A stretch of DNA of 64,000 nt from assembly GCA_023565505.1 (NCBI GenBank), contig JAIMBI010000006.1:62001-126000 (forward strand), read 5' to 3'. The notes beneath the pieces are model-generated. The model was not told where the DNA came from and ran no database searches. It worked only from the letters and a program-made list of their open reading frames with translations. Positions 35,030-43,280 of the stretch are shown one piece after another. The first letter of the stretch is position 1; each line of letters starts with the position of its first letter. The stretch is from Actinomycetes bacterium. Lineage in GTDB: Bacteria; Bacillota; Sulfobacillia; Sulfobacillales; JAIMBI01. The position numbers and the translations under genes are program-made.

Positions 35030-35047
35030 TGACAAATCCGGACACCC
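35028..35047 (+). repeat. Terminal inverted repeat, tnpB-side end
   Basis: CTTGACAAATCCGGACACCC, matching the opposite end in inverted orientation at 17 of 20 positions. IS607 elements usually have only short end repeats, so this may be the recombinase binding site. Confidence 0.55.
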
Positions 35048-35300
35048 GTTGTTCGTGCCGCCCCTACGAGGGGGTTGACCCGCTTTCCGGCGCGTGAGGG
35101 AGGCGGGTCACCCGCAGGGAACCGTCTTGCGGCTCTCGGCCCATGGGGCCTGCGCCACTCCCGCAAGACCAGCACCAGCGCCACCACCGGGACCGGCCGC
35201 TTGCGCCGGCCCCAAGCGCCTTGGGCCGCCGGGGCGTCCCGCTTTCCGGTTAGCCCCGCGAAGTGGCCTTATCCGGTCCTCGGCAGCCCTTTCGGCTGCG
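35048..35300 (-). ncRNA. Putative TnpB guide RNA (omega/reRNA) region
   Basis: By analogy with characterised TnpB systems, the RNA that guides the nuclease arises from the 3' end of tnpB and the adjacent element end. This stretch is non-coding beyond the tnpB stop, GC-rich and foldable. It includes a perfect CCCCT-CGT-AGGGG hairpin (35061-35073) close to the end and two copies of CCGGAAAGCGGG. The guide would be the flanking 15-20 nt just outside the element. Inferred, not seen directly. Confidence 0.35.
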
Positions 35301-36765
35301 CGGCTGCGCCACCCTTTCGGGCGCGTCGGAGTTCGGCGGCCTTCCGTTCTTCTTGCGTAGGGTATCGGAACGACCGGTCCCACTTCTTTTTGAGATTGAA
35401 AGCCGCCACGACATTCGCATCGCCCGTCCAGCCACAAGGCCCACAGCGGAAACGGCTGGGATAGCCGCGCCCATTGGGCGAGAACCTCTCCCCCAAACGG
35501 CTGCACCGTGGACAGACTTGACTGGTCCAGGCGGGGTTTCGCTCCACGACGAGAATGCCTTCCCGCAAGGCCAGATCGCGCACATGTCGCAGGACCTGTC
35601 CTCGCAACCAGTAGGCCCGTTTTCGGTTGGTCTGGCGGCTCCAGGAAAGTCCCCGGCCCGGCCGGTAGGGGCGCAAATACTCAAACACCAGCACCGAAAG
35701 CCCGGCCGCCATCGCCCAGGCCACAATGGTCGCCGCCACCTGCCAGGCCACCGTGCCGTCCAGGTTGCGGATGTAGCTCCATAACAGCCGGTTGCTGTGC
35801 TCGCCCTTGACCGGTTTGCCGGAACGCCATTGTTTGCGGGTCACCTTCTGCAAAGCTTTCTCCCGCTTGGCGTTTTCCCGCGTATGCCAAACCGTTTTCA
35901 CGCCCATGCACTGTTTACCTTCCCATGCCGCGGCCACCGCGGAATCTGCATTCAAATCGATGGTGCCCACGCGCAGGGAGGGATTTTGGGTGCGTTGCTC
36001 GTCGGCTTTCCCGGCCACAAAGACCCATTTCTCAAACGGCACGTGCAGCCAGAAGCCATCCGGCTTATGAACAAGGACAGGTGACTGCGCGACCCAACCA
36101 CGCGGTCGCAGGGCTTCTTTTTCTTCCTTCGTTCGTTTCTTGCGGCCCTCCGCCCGCATTCGTTCGTTCTGTTCCTGGCGGATTTGGCGGATTCGTTCCT
36201 TTTCTGCCGCAGAGGCGGCAAAAAGGTCCGCCGCATAAGGCGGCGCGGAAACCGGAAGATTGAACCACTGCCACCGGCGGCCGTCAAAGAGTTTGAGCCG
36301 CAGGAATCCCTGCTGAAAATCCGCCATGTCCACCCGGTACAAACCGGTGTAGAACGTGGGGTGGGGCTTCTGACGCGGCGGTTTCGGCGCCTGCCCCCGT
36401 TTGGGGTCCGCCGCTTCCCACCGCTTCAGGTTGGACGCGTAAGAACGCACGGCCCCGATGGTGGAGTTAATGGCCGCCCGGCGGAACACCACCGGCACCC
36501 CCGGGACAGATTGCTCGATATCCCATCCGGGCAGGGGCGTGGGATGGTCCGGGGTGGAAACAGTATGGGTTTCCGCCCAGGTCAGCAGCTCCAGGCTTTT
36601 CGGGATTTCCGCCAAGATGCCCAGGTGCGCCAGGAAAAATCCGAGGTAAAAGGCGACCGCACGATCCCACAACGTCCACGTGGCCTCCAGGGCGGCTTGT
36701 TTTCCTGGGTTGGCCTCAGGACGAACCTTCAGACGAACGGTGCGGGAGACCCTCACCGGTTTCAA
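35269..36765 (-). CDS. tnpB: TnpB RNA-guided nuclease of IS607-type element
   Basis: 498 residues, longer than the compact 400-residue TnpBs. RuvC-like catalytic residues are in place: Asp270 (VGTIDLNADSAVAAAW), Glu362 (LVFEYLRPYRPGRG), Asp449 (GWTGDANVVAAFNL). The zinc finger has Cys418/421 (CPRCSRLGERF) and Cys441/444 (CGPCGWTGD). N-terminal WED/REC part includes WDRAVAFYLGFFLAH. All catalytic features are intact, so it should still be an active nuclease even though its partner tnpA is broken. Overlaps the 3' end of tnpA by 50 nt. Confidence 0.9.
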   Translation of the reverse strand: MKPVRVSRTVRLKVRPEANPGKQAALEATWTLWDRAVAFYLGFFLAHLGILAEIPKSLELLTWAETHTVSTPDHPTPLPGWDIEQSVPGVPVVFRRAAINSTIGAVRSYASNLKRWEAADPKRGQAPKPPRQKPHPTFYTGLYRVDMADFQQGFLRLKLFDGRRWQWFNLPVSAPPYAADLFAASAAEKERIRQIRQEQNERMRAEGRKKRTKEEKEALRPRGWVAQSPVLVHKPDGFWLHVPFEKWVFVAGKADEQRTQNPSLRVGTIDLNADSAVAAAWEGKQCMGVKTVWHTRENAKREKALQKVTRKQWRSGKPVKGEHSNRLLWSYIRNLDGTVAWQVAATIVAWAMAAGLSVLVFEYLRPYRPGRGLSWSRQTNRKRAYWLRGQVLRHVRDLALREGILVVERNPAWTSQVCPRCSRLGERFSPNGRGYPSRFRCGPCGWTGDANVVAAFNLKKKWDRSFRYPTQEERKAAELRRARKGGAAAQPKGLPRTG

Positions 36766-37422
36766 GCGTTTCCACCTCCTTCATCGCCGCTTTCACTTTT
36801 CGGCGGAATCTCTGGGATCGTGCCCCATACAGCCGTGCGGCGAACACCGCGACAATCGCCAGCATGTCTTGGACCAGTTCCTGCGCGGCGTCCATGGCCA
36901 CCGGGCCGTCCAGCACTTCCACCCGGACACCATAAGCGGCCAGGGCTTCTTCGATGTAGGCAAAGCCAAATCGGGCCAGCCGGTCCTTGTATTCGACCAG
37001 CACCACATCCGCCTGGCTCTCCTGCGCCAGACGGAAGAGCCGCCGGAGGCCCCGGCGTTTTTCATTGAGGCCAGAGGCTTGTTCGGGATGGCGGTTACGA
37101 CTTCATATCCGCGCATCTGTGCCGCTTCCAGTAGCCGCTCCTTCTGCCGATTCAGATTGCCGGTTTCAGCTTGCTTTGCAGAGGACACGCGGGCATAAAG
37201 GATGCAGCGCGGCGTGTCTTTCCGCCGCTTGCGGAGCAGCGCGTCGATTTCCCGTTGGAAGAACCGGCGCTGGCCATTCGGAAGCCGGATGGGATGCAAA
37301 AGGCTGGCTTTTTCCCAACGGTAGATGGTGCGGACGTTCACGCCCAAACGACGAGCTGCTTGGCCTGTGGAGAAGATTTGTTCCTGGTTCACATTTCCAT
37401 TGGGGATGTCAGGAATTGTCAA
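36716..37422 (-). pseudogene. tnpA: IS607-type serine recombinase tnpA, disrupted by one frameshift
   Basis: The N-terminal frame has a MerR-like HTH (FSTGQAARRLGVNVRTIYRW) and the catalytic start CILYARVSSAKQAETGNLNR with the nucleophile Ser. After ...VVTAIPNK the sense switches frame near 37085: the -1 partner frame continues SGLNEKRRGLRRLFRLAQES, DVVLVEYKDRLARFGFAYIE and MDAAQELVQDMLAIVAVFAA to the C-terminus. One missing base in AACAAG(G)CCTCTGG accounts for this. The TTG at 37422 lies inside the terminal repeat; a GTG at 37392 is another possible start. Programmed frameshifting is unlikely as no slippery run is present. Confidence 0.8.
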
Positions 37423-37423
37423 G
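37404..37423 (-). repeat. Terminal inverted repeat, tnpA-side end
   Basis: On the minus strand CTTGACAATTCCTGACATCC, the inverted partner of 35028-35047. It overlaps the first codons of the open tnpA frame and sits directly against the resumed GGDEF coding sequence. Confidence 0.55.
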
Positions 37424-37633
37424 CGAAGAATGAAGCTCCGTTTTCACCTGCAGGACCTTGGGCACCGGTTACCGCTCCAGGATTACCGGTTGGAGGTTGG
37501 TGCGGGCGTCAGCTTCTACCCGGCTGACAGCGCGTCGTACCAGGACCTGTACCGGGTCGCGGACCGCCGGCTGTGCGAGGCCAAGCGGCGCGGTCAGGGC
37601 CGCATCGTCACGGACGGTGGCGACGACAGCTGA
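37424..37633 (+). pseudogene. GGDEF-domain gene fragment, downstream part
   Basis: The frame begins RRMKLRFHLQDLGHRLPLQD and continues DYRLEVGAGVSFYPAD, YQDLYRVADRRLCEAKRRGQ, the C-terminal third of a GGDEF domain, ending at a TGA. It has no start or ribosome site of its own. Joined to 34885-35029 it restores a continuous domain (STVARLA + RRMKLRFHL), showing that the IS element sits inside a former diguanylate cyclase gene. The following 285 nt to the peptidase gene hold no feature I can support. Confidence 0.7.
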
Positions 37634-37918
37634 CGCGATCGGCACCCCTCCAGAGACAGGTTTTCGCATCGCAGAGGCGCCAAGCCTTCCCGGCCACCCC
37701 CGCTCCCCCACTCCCTGGGCCCCACGCTGGAGGTCTTCCCCGGCTCTGGCTCGGCACATCCCCGCCGCCCCGGCGGGCCGGGGCCCGGACGTATGCCCGC
37801 GCATACACCGGAGTAACCGCGGGACAGCCGGGCAAGCGGCCCGTTCCCGCGGGGGCGGGGCGCCGCCGGTGTGCCGGCCGCCGACGTCCCGACCTCGGCC
37901 GTGGAGGAGGAGTTCACC

Positions 37919-38671
37919 GTGCAGCGTGCCTATCCGCTCCGGGCGGACCGTCCGGCCGTCTTCGATTTGCGCTGGCGCGACGGCCACCCGGTGCCGCCGC
38001 TCAACCGGATCCCCCCGACCGTCTCGCTCCGGGATCACTTCGGACCGGTCCGGGACCAGGGCGCGGAGGGATCGTGTTCTGCCCAGTCCGGCGTCGCCGT
38101 GGTGGAAGCGCTTTGGCACCAGGCCCACGGGGAGCGGGTGGTGCTATCGCCGGCTTTCCTGTACCAGATCGAGCGAATGCTGCAGGGCGACGTGCAGGAC
38201 GACACCGGCGCCCGACTCCGGATCACGCAGGCCGCCTTGATGGCTTACGGGGTGTGCCCCGAAGCCGACGACCCGTACACGCCCGCCGACTTCATCGTGC
38301 CCCTCACCGCACGCCTGATCGCCGATGCGCGCCCCTACCGCATCGCGCGAGGGTGGTGGGCGCCCACGCTGGAGGAAATCTGCGCGGCCTTGGCGGCGGG
38401 CTTTCCGGTGCAGATCGGCCTCATCGTCACCCGGACCTTCGAGTCGGAGGCCGTGGCGCGCACAGGGCAGGTGCCGCTGCCGCCGCCGGGTGATCCGATC
38501 CTGGGCGGGCACGCGATGGCGGCCTACGGCTACGACCGCCCGGCCGCCGTCGTCTGGGCGCGCAACTCGTGGGGGCCGCAGTGGGGGAAGGGTGGGGACT
38601 GCGCCATCCCGTTCGCCTACTTCCGCGATCCGCGCCTGTTCCTGTCGGCCCGTGTCTACAGCTTGACGTAG
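37919..38671 (+). CDS. Papain-like cysteine peptidase (family C1)
   Basis: About 250 residues. The catalytic Cys is in GPVRDQGAEGSCSAQSGVAV (papain-type GSCxA, with the usual Trp replaced by Ser), the His in GDPILGGHAMAAYGYD, and Asn in VVWARNSWGPQWGKGG. No signal peptide or inhibitory pro-domain is seen, so it would be made active and cytosolic unless exported otherwise. GTG at 37919 is chosen for its GGAGGAGG; an earlier in-frame GTG (37871) has no site. No operon partner is evident. C1 peptidases are uncommon in bacteria; substrate unknown. Confidence 0.82.
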   Translation: MQRAYPLRADRPAVFDLRWRDGHPVPPLNRIPPTVSLRDHFGPVRDQGAEGSCSAQSGVAVVEALWHQAHGERVVLSPAFLYQIERMLQGDVQDDTGARLRITQAALMAYGVCPEADDPYTPADFIVPLTARLIADARPYRIARGWWAPTLEEICAALAAGFPVQIGLIVTRTFESEAVARTGQVPLPPPGDPILGGHAMAAYGYDRPAAVVWARNSWGPQWGKGGDCAIPFAYFRDPRLFLSARVYSLT

Positions 38672-38751
38672 GCGTCGCGGCGGATCCGCAACCCGAAAGG
38701 CGGGCCAGCGGGCGACGTCACGAGACGCGGGGCAGAGAAATAGATTCTGAC

Positions 38752-38782
38752 GATGCCTTGCATCGGAAATATATATTTTTCC
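38752..38782 (+). promoter_or_regulatory. AT-rich promoter-like patch with small palindrome
   Basis: GATGC-CTT-GCATC palindrome (38752-38764) followed by GGAAATATATATTTTT, the most AT-rich spot in this part of the window. It lies 100 nt upstream of the small membrane protein. No clean -35/-10 pair; tentative. Confidence 0.3.
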
Positions 38783-38878
38783 TTTGCGGCCGCCCCGCTT
38801 ATCCTGGAAATGGAAGAGGGAACCCACCAGGCCGTTCAGGAGACCGGATGGGATCCGAACCAGGAAAGCGAGGGAGTC

Positions 38879-39058
38879 ATGATGTTCGGTTACTCGCCGG
38901 CGGTGAGTCAGGCTCTCCTGGCCCCCGCAGCCGTCCACGCGGACCTGATCACGGCCCTGGTCATGCTCGGCGCCGTGGCGGTGTTCGCGCTGGGCGTCTA
39001 CGTGGGATCGCAGGACACGCGGACTTCGCATTCGACGTCGGCCAAGAAGTCCGCCTGA
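38879..39058 (+). CDS. Small single-pass membrane protein, unknown
   Basis: About 59 residues: MMFGYSPAVSQALLAPAAVH, one membrane segment (about 22-44, LITALVMLGAVAVFALGVYV) and a short polar tail ending TSAKKSA. AGGGAG precedes two adjacent ATGs; the second has better spacing. A perfect terminator follows, so it is probably a real stand-alone gene. I do not recognise the family. The membrane-plus-short-tail form resembles small respiratory or transporter accessory peptides, but nothing supports a specific role. Confidence 0.55.
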   Translation: MMFGYSPAVSQALLAPAAVHADLITALVMLGAVAVFALGVYVGSQDTRTSHSTSAKKSA

Positions 39059-39083
39059 CAGCCAGGCCAGCCACCGAGGACAC

Positions 39084-39120
39084 CGGGCGAGAAGGATGGC
39101 TTCTCGCCCGCGTGGTTTTT
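39084..39120 (+). terminator. Bidirectional terminator
   Basis: Perfect 11-bp stem CGGGCGAGAAG / CTTCTCGCCCG with loop GATGG, then CGTGGTTTTT on the plus strand. It lies between the small membrane gene and the convergent sucB and can serve both. Confidence 0.8.
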
Positions 39121-39136
39121 GCGCCGCTGCCCGGGG

Positions 39137-40345
39137 TCAGGCCTCGAGCAGGAGCGCCTCCGGGTCCTCCAGCATGCGCTTGACGGTGGCCAGGAACTGC
39201 ACCGCCTCGGCCCCGTCGACGATGCGGTGATCGTAGGACAGGGCGACGTACATCATCGGGCGCACCACCACCTGCCCGTCGACCGCCACGGGCCGGTCCT
39301 GGACCTTGTGCATGCCGAGGATGCCGACCTGGGGGTAGTTCAGGATGGGCGTGGAGAACAGCGACCCGAACACGCCTCCGTTGGTGATGGTGAACGTGCC
39401 GCCCCGCAGGTCGTCCACGGTCAACGTGCCCTCCCGGGCGCGGCGGGCCAAGTCGGCCACCGCCCGCTCGATGGCCGCCAGCGAGAGCCGGTCGGCGTCG
39501 CGGATGACCGGCACCACGAGCCCGGCGTCCGTCGCCACGGCGATGCCGATGTCGTAGTAGTGCTTGAGCACCATGGTGTCGCCCCGGATCTCGGCGTTGA
39601 GCCGGGGAAACTGCTTCAGCGCGCCCACGGTCGCCCGCACGAAGAAGGACATGAAGCCCAGCCGGACCCCGTAGCGCTTTTCGAACCCCTCCCGGTGGCG
39701 GGCGCGCACGGCGAGCACGGCGCTCATGTCTATCTCGTTGAAGGTGGTGAGCATGGCGGCCGTGTGTTGCGCCTCCACCAGCCGCCGGGCGATGGTCCGC
39801 CGCCGCATGCTCAGAGGAACGGTCTCCTCCCGCCGGGCCTCGGTGGGCTCGCCGGCGGGGCCGGCCGGGGCGGTCTCCGTGGCGGGGACCGCCGGGATCG
39901 TCGGCCGAGGGGCGGCCTGGCCCACCACGTCCTGGCGGCGGACGCGGCCGTGGGGACCGGTCCCCTCGACCTGCGTCAGGTCGACGCCCATGGACTCGGC
40001 GAGTCGCCGGACGGCCGGCGTGGCCCGCGGGGCTGCGGCAGGTTCGGGAGAGGGCGGTGCGGCGGCCGGCGCCGGCGCGGGGGCCCCCCCGGCCGGGGCC
40101 GGGGCCTCGGCGGCCGCGCCGACGACCGCCAGGACGTCCCCGACGTGCACCGTCTCGCCCGCCTGATGCCGCACCTCTTGGAGGACCCCGTCCGCCTCCG
40201 CCGTGACCTCGAGGCTGACTTTATCGGTCTCCAGCTCGACGACCGCCTCGCCCGCCCGGACCGGCTCGCCCGGCTGCTTGAGCCACCGGCCGACGACGGC
40301 CTCGACGATTGACTCGCCCAGTTCCGGCACCCGGATTTCCCTCAT
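39137..40345 (-). CDS. sucB: 2-oxoglutarate dehydrogenase E2, dihydrolipoamide succinyltransferase
   Basis: TCA-cycle E2 of 402 residues: N-terminal lipoyl domain with the lipoyl Lys in [12 protein letters not shown] (about residue 43), an Ala/Pro linker, a peripheral-subunit binding domain ([20 protein letters not shown], about 125-160), and the catalytic core with [22 protein letters not shown] and the active-site [18 protein letters not shown] at 40345 gives the standard [12 protein letters not shown] start. It follows sucA; the sucA frame runs 125 nt into this gene. E3 is not in the window. Confidence 0.95.
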   Translation of the reverse strand: MREIRVPELGESIVEAVVGRWLKQPGEPVRAGEAVVELETDKVSLEVTAEADGVLQEVRHQAGETVHVGDVLAVVGAAAEAPAPAGGAPAPAPAAAPPSPEPAAAPRATPAVRRLAESMGVDLTQVEGTGPHGRVRRQDVVGQAAPRPTIPAVPATETAPAGPAGEPTEARREETVPLSMRRRTIARRLVEAQHTAAMLTTFNEIDMSAVLAVRARHREGFEKRYGVRLGFMSFFVRATVGALKQFPRLNAEIRGDTMVLKHYYDIGIAVATDAGLVVPVIRDADRLSLAAIERAVADLARRAREGTLTVDDLRGGTFTITNGGVFGSLFSTPILNYPQVGILGMHKVQDRPVAVDGQVVVRPMMYVALSYDHRIVDGAEAVQFLATVKRMLEDPEALLLEA

Positions 40346-43163
40346 GCGCTCCGTCCACTCCTTCCTGCGTCGGTGCCGCCGGCCCGGCCGCCCCGGCATG
40401 GCCGAGACCCAGCGCCAGATGGACGATCCGCTGCTGTGCGGGCACGAACAACTCCGAGAATCCTTCCGCCGGGGCGGGTGACGGGGGCCGGGCCACGTGG
40501 GCCAGCGTCAGGCGTCCGCCGGCGGCCTGTTCGAGGTGGGCGCGGATCCAGGTCCAGGCGCCCATGTTCTCCGGCTCTTCCTGGGCCCAGACGAGTTCTT
40601 GCGCCGCTTTGGCCGCGGCCAACAGGGCCGCGACCTCGTCCGCGGGGAAAGGATAGAGCTGCTCCAGGCGGACGAGTCCGACCCGCCGGGCGGCTTCGGC
40701 GTCTCGTTCCCGGGCTTCGGCCAGCTCGACGCCGAGCTTGCCGCTGGTCAGCACGATTCGCGCCTTGTCGGCGAGCGCTTCCGGCGGATCTCCCAGGAGC
40801 GGGCGGAAGCCGCCGGTCTCGAGGTCGGCCCCGCCGGACTCGGCCAAGGGGTGCCGGAGAAGGCTCTTGGGAGTCAGGACCACCAACGGCCGGCGTCCGA
40901 ACCGCCCCAGGCCCTGCTCCCGGAGCAGGTGGTAGTACTGCGCCGCCGTGGTCGGCTGGGCCACGGTCCAGTTCTCCGCCGCGGCCAGCTGCAGGAAGCG
41001 CTCGAGTCGGGCGCTCGAATGTTCCGGCCCCTGCCCTTCGTAGCCGTGCGGCAGCAGGAGCACCAGGGCGGCGTCCTGCTGCCACTTGGCGCCGCCGGCG
41101 GCGACGAACTGGTCGAGGAGCACCTGCCCGGCGTTGGCGAAGTCGCCGTACTGGGCCTCCCAGAGCACGAGGGCGTCGGCGGCCTCGACGGCGTAGCCGT
41201 ACTCGAAGCCGATGCAGGCGGCCTCCGACAGGGGGCTGTTTTGGACGACAAACGATGCGGCACGGCCGGGGATCCGGTCGAGCGGGCGGGCGGTCGCCTC
41301 GGTCCGCACGTCGTGCCAGACGAGATGCCGCTGCCCGAAGGTTCCCCGCTCGGTGTCCTGCCCGGTGAGGCGGACGGCGACGCCGGCCCGCAGCAGGGTC
41401 GCGAAGGCGAGCGCCTCCGCCGTGCCCCAGTCCACCCGCCGCGCCTGCTCCCACAGCTCGCGGCGCCGTTCCCACAGGCGGACGACGCGGGCATGGGGCG
41501 TGACGTCCGAGGGCGGCGCCAACAGGGCCCGGACCAGCTCGTCGACCGGGGGCGGGGGCTCCGGCGGCCGGGGTCCGGGTCGCGGTCGCGGCGCCGGCAG
41601 CCCCGACCGGCTCCGGGCGGCTTCGTACGCGGCCTTGAGCCGATCTTCCGCGGCCGTGCGCCAGTTCTCCACCTCCGCCGGGGACACCAGGCCCGCCGCC
41701 AGGAGACGGTCCCGGTACAGGTCCTCCACCGGCGGGTGGGTCCGAATCCGCTCGTACAGCGTCGGCTGCGTGGGGGCCGGATCGTCGCCCTCGTTGTGAC
41801 CCCAGCGCCGATAACCCACCAGGTCGACGACCACGTCGCGGTGGAATCGCTGGCGGTAGCGGAAGGCGAGCCGGATCGCCCACAGACAACGGTCGGGATC
41901 ATCCGCCGACACGTGGATGACCGGCACGTGGAAGCCGAGCGCGAGATCGCTGGCGTAGCGGGTGGAGCGCCCTTCCTCGGGCGGCGTCGTGAACCCGATC
42001 TGGTTGTTCAGTATGACGTGCACGGTGCCCCCGGTATCGTAACCGGGCAGGCGGGCGAGGTTCAGGGTTTCGGCGGCGATGCCCTCGCCCGCGAAGGCGG
42101 CGTCGCCGTGTACCAGGACCGGCAGGGCCCGGTCGGGCCGGTGCTCCGGCCGGCCGGGGCGCCGGCGGTCGTCCTGGGCGGCCCGGGCGATGCCCTCCAC
42201 CACGGGGTCCACGAACTCGAGGTGGCTGGGGTTGTTGGCCAGCACGACGCGGATGGTGGCCTCCGGCTCCTCCACCAGGGCGCTGGCGCCGAGATGGTAC
42301 TTGACGTCGCCCGTCCACCCGAAACTGATGCCCGGCGAACCCTCGGACGGCGCCAGCCCCGGGTCGTGTGCGGTGTGGAACTCGGCCAGGATGTCGGCCA
42401 ACGGTTTGCCCAGGACATGGGCCAGGACCGCCAACCGGCCCCGGTGGGCCATGCCCAGCGCCACGGTGCCGAAGCCGGCGCGGGCGGCCTGGTGGATGAG
42501 GTCGTCGAGCATGGGCACGAGCACGTCGGTGCCTTCCACCGAGAAGCGTTTCTGCCCCGGGAAGGTCCGGTGCAGGAAACGTTCGAAAGTGCCCACCTCG
42601 ATGAGGCGGCGGAGGGTCCTCCGGCGGATGTCGGCTTCGAGGGCCGCCACGGGGTCGCCTGCGGTCTCGACCTGTTCGATCCACCAGGCGCGCTCGGCCT
42701 CCGAGAGGACGGCGTCGATCTCGTAGCCGATCTGGTCGGCCCAGGCGGCGCAGAGCCGTTCGAGGCGACCCCGGACCGTCTCGTCGCCGGTGTCCTCGTC
42801 TGGCCAGACCACCCGCGCGGACAGCGCCGCGACGGCGGGATCCAGGTCGGCCAGGGGATCTTCGGGCGGCGAGGGGGCGAGGGGATTGAAGCGCGCCCAG
42901 CGATGGCCTTCGGACCGGAGCCGACGGGCCAGGTCGCGCGCGCGGTAAAGCTTCGGGAGGTCGGCCGCCGCGGACGGCGCCGGCGCCTGTGGCCCGCCGT
43001 CGAGCCAGGCGCGGAGCTCCGGACCCAGGGCGGCGAGCACGCTCCGGGTCCGCGGATCCAGGGTCTCCGGATGCTCCCGGTAGCGCTCGAGCTGATCGGC
43101 CAACCAGCCCAGGTTCCACGTTCCGAAGGCCGCCGACGGATCTGTTTGGGCCTCGGTGGACAT
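40221..43163 (-). CDS. sucA: 2-oxoglutarate dehydrogenase E1 component
   Basis: TPP-dependent E1 of 980 residues: decarboxylates 2-oxoglutarate and passes succinyl to E2. N-terminal [63 protein letters not shown] motif [20 protein letters not shown] and LNNQIGFTT, late [20 protein letters not shown]. The frame does not stop after the usual C-terminus (around [15 protein letters not shown]) but continues about 60 residues through the start of sucB in another reading frame. This is either a real extension or a sign of an indel near 40350-40400. Start has GAGGAGGGA. Confidence 0.94.
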   Translation of the reverse strand: MSTEAQTDPSAAFGTWNLGWLADQLERYREHPETLDPRTRSVLAALGPELRAWLDGGPQAPAPSAAADLPKLYRARDLARRLRSEGHRWARFNPLAPSPPEDPLADLDPAVAALSARVVWPDEDTGDETVRGRLERLCAAWADQIGYEIDAVLSEAERAWWIEQVETAGDPVAALEADIRRRTLRRLIEVGTFERFLHRTFPGQKRFSVEGTDVLVPMLDDLIHQAARAGFGTVALGMAHRGRLAVLAHVLGKPLADILAEFHTAHDPGLAPSEGSPGISFGWTGDVKYHLGASALVEEPEATIRVVLANNPSHLEFVDPVVEGIARAAQDDRRRPGRPEHRPDRALPVLVHGDAAFAGEGIAAETLNLARLPGYDTGGTVHVILNNQIGFTTPPEEGRSTRYASDLALGFHVPVIHVSADDPDRCLWAIRLAFRYRQRFHRDVVVDLVGYRRWGHNEGDDPAPTQPTLYERIRTHPPVEDLYRDRLLAAGLVSPAEVENWRTAAEDRLKAAYEAARSRSGLPAPRPRPGPRPPEPPPPVDELVRALLAPPSDVTPHARVVRLWERRRELWEQARRVDWGTAEALAFATLLRAGVAVRLTGQDTERGTFGQRHLVWHDVRTEATARPLDRIPGRAASFVVQNSPLSEAACIGFEYGYAVEAADALVLWEAQYGDFANAGQVLLDQFVAAGGAKWQQDAALVLLLPHGYEGQGPEHSSARLERFLQLAAAENWTVAQPTTAAQYYHLLREQGLGRFGRRPLVVLTPKSLLRHPLAESGGADLETGGFRPLLGDPPEALADKARIVLTSGKLGVELAEARERDAEAARRVGLVRLEQLYPFPADEVAALLAAAKAAQELVWAQEEPENMGAWTWIRAHLEQAAGGRLTLAHVARPPSPAPAEGFSELFVPAQQRIVHLALGLGHAGAAGPAAPTQEGVDGAHEGNPGAGTGRVNRRGRRRPVAQAAGRAGPGGRGGRRAGDR

Positions 43164-43280
43164 GTCGGCCGTCCCTCCTCTTCTCCGGGGCTTGGCGGTC
43201 AGGCCCGGGCCCCGTACGGGCGTGCCCCGCCGGACGAGCCCGGCGCGCCGCGCGCCGCACCCCTACGGGCTATCCCCAGT

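Larger units (their letters stand above)
35028..37423 (-). mobile_element. IS607-type insertion sequence (frameshifted tnpA, intact tnpB)
   Basis: About 2.4 kb with tnpA and tnpB overlapping by 50 nt on the minus strand, the usual IS607 order. Boundaries are set by a 20-bp imperfect inverted repeat at both ends and by the two halves of a GGDEF gene immediately outside. Base composition is visibly less GC-rich than the flanking chromosome, indicating acquisition. No target duplication is apparent, as expected for serine-recombinase elements. Confidence 0.7.
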
